A stretch of DNA of 13,123 nucleotides from contig JADLHH010000075.1 in NCBI GenBank assembly GCA_020848855.1, positions 1 to 13,123 of the forward strand, read 5' to 3'. The position numbers were made by a program, and so were the translations under genes. Origin of the DNA: Anaerolineae bacterium. Its GTDB lineage: Bacteria > Chloroflexota > Anaerolineae > Aggregatilineales > Phototrophicaceae. Below, one piece after another: positions 1-5,872 of the stretch (position 1 is the first letter of the stretch; each line of letters starts with the position of its first letter). The notes under the pieces are model-generated. The model made no database searches. It worked only from the letters and a program-made list of their open reading frames with translations, and was not told where the DNA came from.

Positions 1-56
1 ACTCTACAGCACAGAATTGAACCGTTTCAAAAAGCGTATGGCAAGTCGAGTTTTTT

Positions 57-62
57 GTCAAG
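57..62 (-). promoter_or_regulatory. Possible leftward promoter (-35 box)
   Basis: Read on the minus strand, 62-57 is a perfect TTGACA. With an 18-bp spacer it is followed by TACGCT (38-33), which keeps the outer bases of a -10 box. This would drive transcription leftwards out of the window, divergent from the enolase-superfamily gene at 171. No coding region to the left is visible, so the target is unknown. The -35 match is good and the -10 match is poor, so this is a weak call. Confidence 0.25.
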
Positions 63-91
63 TATCTGCATCGCATCATCAGGGTCACCCC

Positions 92-128
92 ACCCCGCGC
101 TGGCTTTCTCGCCCGGCAAAGGCGGGGT
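92..128. other. Inverted repeat in the leader of the enolase-superfamily gene
   Basis: ACCCCGC (92-98) and GCGGGGT (122-128) form a perfect 7-bp inverted repeat around a 23-nt loop. The right arm runs directly into a -10-like TATATT (128-133). No T-run follows, so it is not a standard intrinsic terminator. It could be an operator overlapping the promoter or a small palindromic repeat. Apart from this and the promoter-like boxes I see nothing recognisable in positions 1-170. Confidence 0.4.
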
Positions 129-133
129 ATATT
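128..133 (+). promoter_or_regulatory. -10-like box upstream of the mannonate dehydratase-like gene
   Basis: TATATT lies 37 bp before the start codon at 171, preceded by GCGGGG. No good -35 box sits 16-18 bp upstream; the best window, about 105-110, is only T-rich. The same GCGGG-TATA context recurs before the asparaginase gene at 3411-3421, which is the main reason to take it seriously. Confidence 0.35.
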
Positions 134-170
134 ACCCGGCAGACACGGCGCATCGGCAAGGAAAACCGGC

Positions 171-1373
171 ATGACCGCAATCACCATTCGAGATGTCCAG
201 ATCATCATGACCCAGCCGCTCACCCAGCGGATGGCGGTTGTCAAAGTCGTCACGTCCGAGCCAGGGCTTTACGGCTTGGGCTGTGCCACGTTCACGCAGC
301 GCTTCAACGCCGTTCGTGCGGCGGTCGAACATCACCTCAAGCCGCTGCTGATCGGGCGGGACGTGAGTCGCATCGAAGACATCTGGCAGCAGTCGATGGT
401 CAATGGCTACTGGCGCAACGGTCCGGTACTGAACAACGCCATCTCCGGGGTCGATATCGCCCTGTGGGACATCAAGGGCAAGCTGGCGAACATGCCGGTT
501 TATGAGCTTCTCGGCGGCAAATGCCGGGAAGCCGCCGCCGTCTACACCCATGCCGACGGGCGCGACCCGCAGGAAGTCGTCGCCAACGCCCAGCGGTTCC
601 GGGACGAGGGCTACCGCTACATCCGCATCCAGATGGGGGGCTACGGCGGCAGGCACGCGGGCGACATTCGCCCGGCGGGCGCGCTGGACGGCGCGTATTT
701 CGACCCGCGCGCCTATATGCGCAACATGCTCAAGATGATCGAGACGGTGCGGGCGGCGCTCGGCGACGAAATCGAGCTGCTGCACGACATCCACGAGCGG
801 CTGACGCCGATTGACGCGGTGAATTTCGCCAAAGCGGTCGAACCGTTCAACCTGTTCTTTCTGGAAGACGCGCTCGCCCCCGAAGACCTCGACTGGTTCG
901 CCCAGATTCGCGCCCAGTGCGCGACGCCGCTGGCGATGGGCGAGTTGTTCAACAACCCGCTGGAATGGCGCACGCTGATCGAGCGCCGCCTAATCGATTT
1001 CATTCGGATGCACATCAGCCAGATGGGCGGGCTGACGCCGGCGCGAAATGCCGCTATCCACGCGGGCATTTACGGCATTCGCACCGCCTGGCACGGTCCC
1101 GGCGACGTGTCGCCGGTCGGGCACGCCGCCAACCTGCACCTCGACCTGTGGGCGCCTAATTTCGGGGTTCAGGAATGGTGCCGCTTCCCGGAACTGGTCT
1201 ACGAAATGTTCCCCGGCACGCCGGAAGTGCGCGACGGCTACATGTATCCCAACGACAAGCCCGGCTTCGGCGTCGAAATCGACGAGAAGCTCGCCGCGAA
1301 ATATCCGTGCGAGGACGAAATTCTGGAATGGACGCAGACCCGCCTGCCGGACGGCAGCCCGACGCGCCCCTGA
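171..1373 (+). CDS. Mannonate dehydratase-like enolase superfamily enzyme (ManD/RspA subgroup)
   Basis: This 400-residue protein matches the length and layout of the D-mannonate dehydratase (ManD, formerly RspA) subgroup. It has an N-terminal capping domain (about 1-115) and a TIM-barrel domain. The Mg2+ ligands appear as D206 (in LLHDIHE), E232 (FFLED) and E258 (MGELF). The usual catalytic histidines are H208 and H308 (WHGPGD). Known members dehydrate D-mannonate or D-gluconate to 2-keto-3-deoxygluconate in the cytoplasm. Two points argue for caution. Residue 310 is Pro, which, as I recall it, goes with the low-efficiency members of the subgroup. The C-terminus ends DGSPTRP instead of the usual tryptophan-ended tail. 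The true substrate is therefore uncertain. The ATG at 171 has an AAGGA (158-162) 8 bp upstream. No sugar transporter or kinase gene is adjacent. Confidence 0.85.
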   Translation: MTAITIRDVQIIMTQPLTQRMAVVKVVTSEPGLYGLGCATFTQRFNAVRAAVEHHLKPLLIGRDVSRIEDIWQQSMVNGYWRNGPVLNNAISGVDIALWDIKGKLANMPVYELLGGKCREAAAVYTHADGRDPQEVVANAQRFRDEGYRYIRIQMGGYGGRHAGDIRPAGALDGAYFDPRAYMRNMLKMIETVRAALGDEIELLHDIHERLTPIDAVNFAKAVEPFNLFFLEDALAPEDLDWFAQIRAQCATPLAMGELFNNPLEWRTLIERRLIDFIRMHISQMGGLTPARNAAIHAGIYGIRTAWHGPGDVSPVGHAANLHLDLWAPNFGVQEWCRFPELVYEMFPGTPEVRDGYMYPNDKPGFGVEIDEKLAAKYPCEDEILEWTQTRLPDGSPTRP

Positions 1374-1420
1374 GCACAGCGCCGTTCATCCATATTGGCG
1401 CGCGATGTGGAGCATCACCA

Positions 1421-1485
1421 CTGCCAAAGGTAACAAATGTAACTGGCAGCCTCAGTAACTCTGCCTGATGATCGGGAGAGTAACT
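1421..1485. repeat. GTAAC repeat cluster with an inverted repeat upstream of the Fe-S/FmdE operon
   Basis: GTAAC occurs four times on the plus strand, at 1430, 1439, 1455 and 1480; the last three read GTAACT. The first two copies lie inside a perfect inverted repeat, CTGCCA (1421-1426) and TGGCAG (1444-1449). The last two have partly symmetric flanks (CAGTAACTCTG, GAGTAACTCGC). The cluster fills much of the 191-bp gap (1374-1564) ahead of the polyferredoxin gene, so it may be an operator region. No known regulator site is recognised, and the rest of the gap shows no gene. Confidence 0.4.
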
Positions 1486-1564
1486 CGCTGTCAGAGTCCG
1501 GCTGGTACCATGCTCCACAAGAACTACCCTGCTGTACTGGACAACCCGGCGCAGAGGGCATGAC

Positions 1565-2734
1565 ATGAACCTCGTCAAGCTCGCCCTCGCCGCCGAACGC
1601 TTCGCCCAGACCCAACCGCCCATCACGGTGCGGGCGATGCAGTGCGTGCGCGCCCGCGACAAGACGGCGGCGTGCGACCGCTGCGTCGAAGCCTGCCCGG
1701 CAGGCGCGATCCAGCTCGAAAATGGCGTCCAACTGGACACCGAAGCCTGTATTCGCTGCGGGCTGTGCCTGCACGCCTGCCCGACCGACGTGTTTTCGGG
1801 CACGGATGACGTGCATCGATTGTTGTTCTGCGCGTCGCAGTTGGTTGACCGCGAAATACTCGACGTCGCCTGTGCGATGCACCCCGATCCTGCCTCTACC
1901 GACCCCAAAACCGACGCCGTGATCACCACCACCGGCTGCCTGGCGGCGCTGGGCGCGTCGGCATATCTGAGTCTGGCGGCGCAGAACGTTCGCGAGGTGC
2001 GCGTGCGGCTGGACGCCTGCGCCCGGTGCCCACTGGCGACGCTTCAGCCCGCCATCGAAGCAGCGGTCGAGCGGGCTGCCGGGCTTCTCGACGGGCTGGA
2101 CGACGGGCATCGAGTGGTCATTGCCGAGCCAGCGCAGCGCCCGAAACGCCGCCCGGTCTACTCGGTCAGGAATCCGCCGGTTTCGCGGCGCGGACTCTTT
2201 CAGGCGCTCTCCCAGCGCGGGCGCGACCTGCTGCCCACGCTCGAAGGCGTCGGCGAGCGCCACCGGTTGATCGAAGCGCTGCGCCAGCTCGCGCCGGACG
2301 CTCTGGATCAGCCGATGCCCGGCAGCGATTTCGCCGCTCTCACCGCGTCCGACGCCTGCACCGCCTGCACGACCTGCGCCCGCATCTGCCCAACCGGGGC
2401 GCTGGAATTCGCCCGCAGCGAGGAAGCCTACCAACTAACCTTCTCGGCAGCCACTTGCGTAAACTGCGGCTTGTGTATTAAATACTGCGAACCGGGGGCG
2501 CTGCAGCACAGCGGCTCGCCGTCCATCGGCGACGTAATCGCTCCCTACGCCGCGATCCTGCACGAGGGGACACTGCGGCGCTGTCGCCGGTGCAATGCCC
2601 CATTTGCCGGGCACTCGGACGATGGCTTATGCCCGATCTGCTCTTTCCGCCGCCAGCATCCATTTGGCGCGCAGTGGAAAGCGCCGGCGTTTCCGAAAAC
2701 GAATCCAACTAGCACGACACGCTCAGAAAGGTAA
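1565..2734 (+). CDS. Polyferredoxin-like 4Fe-4S protein with C-terminal zinc ribbon
   Basis: This 389-residue soluble protein carries two pairs of 4Fe-4S motifs. The first pair is C27...C37-x2-C40-x3-C44-P and C62-x2-C65-x2-C68-x3-C72-P. The second pair is C265-x2-C268-x2-C271-x3-C275-P and C298-x2-C301-x2-C304-x3-C308. Between them, a segment with C89, C103, C125, C152 and C155 (including GCLAALG and ACARCP) resembles the extra cysteine segments seen in electron-transfer subunits; its role is unknown. A short ribbon, C340-x2-C343...C356-x2-C359, ends the protein. It probably moves electrons between redox partners in the cytoplasm. The ATG at 1565 follows GAGGG (1554-1558). The next gene begins 7 bp after the stop, so the two are almost certainly co-transcribed. 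The specific partner enzyme is not in this window. No signal peptide or membrane segment is visible. Confidence 0.85.
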   Translation: MNLVKLALAAERFAQTQPPITVRAMQCVRARDKTAACDRCVEACPAGAIQLENGVQLDTEACIRCGLCLHACPTDVFSGTDDVHRLLFCASQLVDREILDVACAMHPDPASTDPKTDAVITTTGCLAALGASAYLSLAAQNVREVRVRLDACARCPLATLQPAIEAAVERAAGLLDGLDDGHRVVIAEPAQRPKRRPVYSVRNPPVSRRGLFQALSQRGRDLLPTLEGVGERHRLIEALRQLAPDALDQPMPGSDFAALTASDACTACTTCARICPTGALEFARSEEAYQLTFSAATCVNCGLCIKYCEPGALQHSGSPSIGDVIAPYAAILHEGTLRRCRRCNAPFAGHSDDGLCPICSFRRQHPFGAQWKAPAFPKTNPTSTTRSER

Positions 2735-2741
2735 CGCGAGG

Positions 2742-3344
2742 ATGGCTCAATTAGCGGATTTCATCGAAGAGGCGAAACGGCTGCACCATCACCTTTGCCC
2801 CCGCCAGGTGATCGGGATGCGCATGGGGATGCTGGCAGCCGAACTGCTCAACCTCCAACTGCCGCAGGACGACAAACGGCTGTTCACCTTCGTCGAAACC
2901 GACGGCTGCTTCGCTGATGGCGTCGCCGTTGCCACCGGCTGCTCGCTGGGGCATCGCACCCTGCGCCTGATCGATCACGGCAAGCCAGCAGCCACCTTCA
3001 TCGATACCGAGACCGACCACGCGGTGCGGATTTTCCCGCATCCAGCCTCGCGCCAGGCTGCCCGCGACCTGCTCCCGCAAGTCGACGGTCACTGGCAGGC
3101 GATGCTGGAAGCCTATCAACTGCTTCCGGCGGACGCCCTGCTGTCCTGGTATCCGGTCAGCCTGACGATTGATCTGAAAGCGCTGATCAGCAAGCATGGA
3201 CCGCGTGTGAACTGCGCCGCGTGCGGCGAAGAAATCATCAACGAGCGCGAAGTCATCGTTGATGGACGAACGCTCTGCCGCGCCTGCGCCGGGGATTCGT
3301 ACTTCACGCGCCAGCCGGAAGCCGTCCTGCAAACCCAGCGCTAA
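2742..3344 (+). CDS. FmdE-family protein with C-terminal zinc finger
   Basis: This 200-residue protein has the FmdE domain, named after formylmethanofuran dehydrogenase subunit E. The N-terminal HHHLCPRQVIGMRMG (from H15, with C19) resembles the family's H-x-C-P...G-x-R start. It is followed by TDGCFADGV (C56) and TGCSLGHRTL (C67), the usual metal- or cluster-binding cysteines. A C-terminal zinc finger, C158-x2-C161...C179-x2-C182, is typical of longer family members. Outside methanogens the function is unknown; links to molybdenum or tungsten enzymes have been proposed from gene context. The ATG at 2742 is chosen over an upstream in-frame start at 2595, which lies inside the preceding gene. 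It has AAAGG (2727-2731) upstream, overlapping the end of the preceding reading frame, which suggests translational coupling. The domain call is firm and the function is open. Confidence 0.85.
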   Translation: MAQLADFIEEAKRLHHHLCPRQVIGMRMGMLAAELLNLQLPQDDKRLFTFVETDGCFADGVAVATGCSLGHRTLRLIDHGKPAATFIDTETDHAVRIFPHPASRQAARDLLPQVDGHWQAMLEAYQLLPADALLSWYPVSLTIDLKALISKHGPRVNCAACGEEIINEREVIVDGRTLCRACAGDSYFTRQPEAVLQTQR

Positions 3345-3358
3345 GCCCCGAAGTAAAA

Positions 3359-3381
3359 ACCCGCTCCATTCCGGGGCGGGT
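3359..3381 (-). terminator. Stem-loop with T-run on the minus strand
   Basis: ACCCGCTCC (3359-3367) pairs with GGGGCGGGT (3373-3381) through 9 bp with one G-T wobble and a 5-nt loop. Read on the minus strand, the stem is followed immediately by TTTTTACTT, giving a textbook intrinsic terminator. On the plus strand only ATAACC follows, so it would end fmdE transcripts poorly. Both flanking genes are on the plus strand, so the orientation is unexpected. Confidence 0.6.
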
Positions 3382-3410
3382 ATAACCAAGCGACTCCCCT
3401 CTTCCCAACA

Positions 3411-3421
3411 GCGGGTATACT
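3411..3421 (+). promoter_or_regulatory. -10-like box before the asparaginase gene
   Basis: GCGGGTATACT contains a good -10 element, TATACT (3416-3421), 49 bp before the start codon at 3471. No convincing -35 box lies 17 bp upstream. The surrounding GGGTATA...TTAC.CGGCAG pattern closely matches 124-141 in front of the enolase-superfamily gene. A further GCGGGTATA sits at 3376-3384. Confidence 0.4.
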
Positions 3422-3470
3422 TACGCGGCAGCCATCGGAATAATCACGAAACCACCGCTTAGGAGCGAAA

Positions 3471-4382
3471 ATGATTCTGGTTACGGGTGATCAGAAGAAC
3501 AGCGGCAGCGATATCGCCTGGAATTTACTGCGCGCGGGTAAATCTGCGCTGGAAGCGCTGGAACAGGGCGTGCGCGCCGTCGAAGCTAACGTGGACGACG
3601 ATTCGGTCGGGCTTGGCGGCTACCCGAACGCGCTCGGCGAAGTCGAACTGGACGCCGGCGTGATGGACGGGCGCACGCGCGCCAGCGGCGCGGTCGGCGC
3701 GCTCAAGGGCTACCTGCACCCGGTCAGCGTCGCCTTCGCCGTGATGGAGCGGCTGCCCCACGTTCTGCTGGTGGGCGCGGGCGCGGCACAGTTCGCGGAA
3801 GAAATTGGCGCTGAGCGCGCCGAACTGCTGACCGATGCCATGCGCGAAAAATGGGCGGTCTGGCGGCAGCAGTTCGGCGCTGGCGAGAACCCGCAGCGGC
3901 TGATGGATGTCGTCTTTCACGGGCAGGACCCGCAGCGCTCCGGCGGCACGACCGTGTATCTCGCGCAGGATCAAAATGGCGATATCGCCGCTGTGACCAG
4001 CACCAGCGGCTGGGCGTGGAAATATCCCGGTCGGCTGGGCGACACGCCGATTGCCGGGGCGGGCTTTTATGCCGACAACCGCTACGGCGCAGCCGCCTGC
4101 ACAGGCAAAGGCGAGATCGCCATCCGCAGCGGGCTAGCCCGCGTCACCGTCGCGTACATGCAGATGGGGCGCAGCGTGGAAGAAGCCGTACGCGAAGCGA
4201 TGCGCGACATCGGCTATCACGGCGACCAGACGATTGGGATTACGCTGTACGCCATCGACGCGCGGGGCAACCACTTCGTCGGGTACAAGTACGACAAAGA
4301 ACATCCGGTTCCGCACTACCAGCTTGGCGTGGACGGCGACATGCTGACCACCCGCACCCCGGCGCACGATCTCGGCGGGTGA
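3471..4382 (+). CDS. N4-(beta-N-acetylglucosaminyl)-L-asparaginase / isoaspartyl peptidase family hydrolase
   Basis: This 303-residue protein belongs to the Ntn-hydrolase asparaginase-2 family (glycosylasparaginase type). The early DSVGLGGYPNALGEVELDAGVMDG stretch (44-66) is the family hallmark. The expected self-cleavage point lies before T160 in SGGTTVYL, which would become the nucleophile of the beta chain. Substrate-site elements STSG (177-180), PGRLGDTPI (186-194, with R188 and D191) and CTGKGE (210-215) follow in the normal order. It cleaves beta-aspartyl or asparagine-linked amides; sequence alone does not separate the glycosylasparaginase and isoaspartyl peptidase roles. There is no signal peptide, so it is probably cytoplasmic. 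The residue after the nucleophile is Thr where the family usually has Val or Ile followed by Gly, a small deviation. The ATG has a strong AGGAG (3461-3465) 5 bp upstream. It converges with der, 54 bp away. Confidence 0.85.
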   Translation: MILVTGDQKNSGSDIAWNLLRAGKSALEALEQGVRAVEANVDDDSVGLGGYPNALGEVELDAGVMDGRTRASGAVGALKGYLHPVSVAFAVMERLPHVLLVGAGAAQFAEEIGAERAELLTDAMREKWAVWRQQFGAGENPQRLMDVVFHGQDPQRSGGTTVYLAQDQNGDIAAVTSTSGWAWKYPGRLGDTPIAGAGFYADNRYGAAACTGKGEIAIRSGLARVTVAYMQMGRSVEEAVREAMRDIGYHGDQTIGITLYAIDARGNHFVGYKYDKEHPVPHYQLGVDGDMLTTRTPAHDLGG

Positions 4383-4436
4383 CTCATAGTTTGACTATTC
4401 GAAGTCGCGGGGTGGCGTCCTGAACGGGATGCTGCC

Positions 4437-5807
4437 CTACTCGTCCAGCCCCTTGCGCGAGCGGAAGCTGAGGCGCATGGGCGTGCCCTCGAACGGGTAG
4501 GCTTCGCGAATCTGGTTTTCGATGAAGCGCTTGTAGGTGAAATGCACCAGCCGGGGGTCGTTGACGTGGATCAGGATCACGGGCGGGGCGATGGAAACCT
4601 GCGAAGCGTACAGTAGCTTGAGGCGGCGCGTGCCGCGCACCGGCGGCGTGTGCTTGTGGTAGGCTTCGCGGATCAGGCGGTTGAGGTCTGCCGTTGGGAT
4701 ACGGAAATGCCGCCCCTCGTAGACGCGCTTCGCCGCTTCCAGCACCTGATGAATGCGCTGCCCGGTCAGGGCGCTGACGAACACCGCCGGGGGGTTGGGC
4801 AGAAAGTCGAACTTCGAGGCGATATCCTTCTCGAATTCGTGCTGGCTGTGGGTGTCCTTATCGACCACGTCCCACTTGTTGACGACGATCACGACGCTGC
4901 GGTTGGCGTCCATCACGTAACCGGCGATGTGCTGATCCTGCTCGGTGATGCCGTCCACGCCATCGATCACCAGCAGCACCACGTCGGCGCGTTCCATCGC
5001 CTTGTTAGCGCGCACGACGCTGTATTTCTCCACGCCCGGCTCGATCTTGCCGCGCCGGCGAATCCCGGCGGTGTCGATGAGCGTCACCTGTTCACCGAAG
5101 TAAGTGATGTCGGTGTCGATGGCGTCGCGGGTTGTCCCGGCAATCGGGCTGACGATCACGCGATCCTCGCCCAGCAGCTTATTGAGCAGGCTGCTCTTGC
5201 CGACGTTCGGACGCCCGACGATGGCGATCTTCAGGTGGTCGTCTGCTTCCTGTTCGGGGATCTCGTCGCCTTCGAGCGCGTCACATACCGCGTCGAGCAG
5301 ATCGCCCACGCCCAGCCCGTGAATCGCGCTGACGGCGAAGACCTCGCCCAAGCCCAGCGCGTAGAATTCGACGGCGTTGTCGGTGTGATTGAGGTGATCG
5401 GCTTTATTGGCGGCGACCAGCACCGGCTTTTCGCTGCGGCGCAGAATTTCGGCGATTTCCTCGTCGGCGGCGGTGATGCCGGCGTCGATATCGACCAGCA
5501 TGACGACCAGATCGGCATCCTGCACCGCCAGCATCGCCTGCGCCTTAATCTGCGGAACGAAGTCGGCGCTGCCTTCGGCGAGCGGCGACGTATCGCGCGT
5601 GCCCTTTGGCTGGTAGACCTCGATACCGCCGGTATCAACAACCTGAAACACTCTGCCCCGCCAGTCGAATTCGGATACCAGCCGGTCGCGGGTCGTGCCG
5701 GGGATTTCATCCGTAACCGCCATGCGCTCGCCGACCAGCCGGTTGAACAGCATACTTTTTCCGACGTTGGGTCTGCCCACCAGGGCGATCAGGGGTTTGC
5801 GCGCCAT
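4437..5807 (-). CDS. der: Ribosome-assembly GTPase Der (EngA)
   Basis: This 456-residue protein has the Der architecture of two tandem GTPase domains plus a KH-like C-terminal domain. Domain 1 has GRPNVGKS (11-18), DTGG (58-61) and NKAD (134-137). Domain 2 has GRPNVGKS (198-205), DTAG (245-248) and NKWD (310-313). The KH-like part covers about 350-456. Der is an essential factor in 50S ribosomal subunit maturation. After DTGG in domain 1 there is an insert of roughly 14 residues compared with the E. coli protein as I remember it (IEVYQPKGTRDTSPLAEGSA). The minus-strand ATG at 5807 has GAGGT (5821-5817) 9 bp upstream. It lies 65 bp downstream of cdaR and may be part of the same transcript or have its own promoter. 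Confidence 0.98.
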   Translation of the reverse strand: MARKPLIALVGRPNVGKSMLFNRLVGERMAVTDEIPGTTRDRLVSEFDWRGRVFQVVDTGGIEVYQPKGTRDTSPLAEGSADFVPQIKAQAMLAVQDADLVVMLVDIDAGITAADEEIAEILRRSEKPVLVAANKADHLNHTDNAVEFYALGLGEVFAVSAIHGLGVGDLLDAVCDALEGDEIPEQEADDHLKIAIVGRPNVGKSSLLNKLLGEDRVIVSPIAGTTRDAIDTDITYFGEQVTLIDTAGIRRRGKIEPGVEKYSVVRANKAMERADVVLLVIDGVDGITEQDQHIAGYVMDANRSVVIVVNKWDVVDKDTHSQHEFEKDIASKFDFLPNPPAVFVSALTGQRIHQVLEAAKRVYEGRHFRIPTADLNRLIREAYHKHTPPVRGTRRLKLLYASQVSIAPPVILIHVNDPRLVHFTYKRFIENQIREAYPFEGTPMRLSFRSRKGLDE

Positions 5808-5840
5808 TTTATTACAACCTCAAGAACTCCATGACGCCCC

Positions 5841-5869
5841 ATTGTAGCAGAGCGCCCCGGCGCTGCGAA
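5841..5869 (-). promoter_or_regulatory. Possible promoter for der
   Basis: On the minus strand, TTCGCA (5869-5864) and TACAAT (5846-5841) are separated by 17 bp and lie 34 bp before the der start. The -10 box matches five of six consensus bases and the -35 box four of six. It would let der be transcribed independently of cdaA-cdaR. Confidence 0.4.
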
Positions 5870-5872
5870 GAT

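Noticed and set aside
1379..1401. GCGCC/GGCGC hairpin after the enolase-superfamily gene as terminator
   Set aside because: The stem is only 5 bp with a 13-nt loop and no T-run follows.
1156..2434. Minus-strand open frames of 258 and 339 codons
   Set aside because: They overlap the enolase-superfamily and polyferredoxin genes, which have clear motifs on the plus strand; the antisense products show none.
2595..2741. Longer N-terminus for the FmdE-family protein
   Set aside because: This in-frame extension overlaps the polyferredoxin gene and has no ribosome-binding site; the ATG at 2742 has one and places the conserved HHHLCP motif near the start, as in the family.
4650..5834. 394-codon plus-strand open frame
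   Set aside because: It is antisense to der, whose GTPase motifs are unmistakable.
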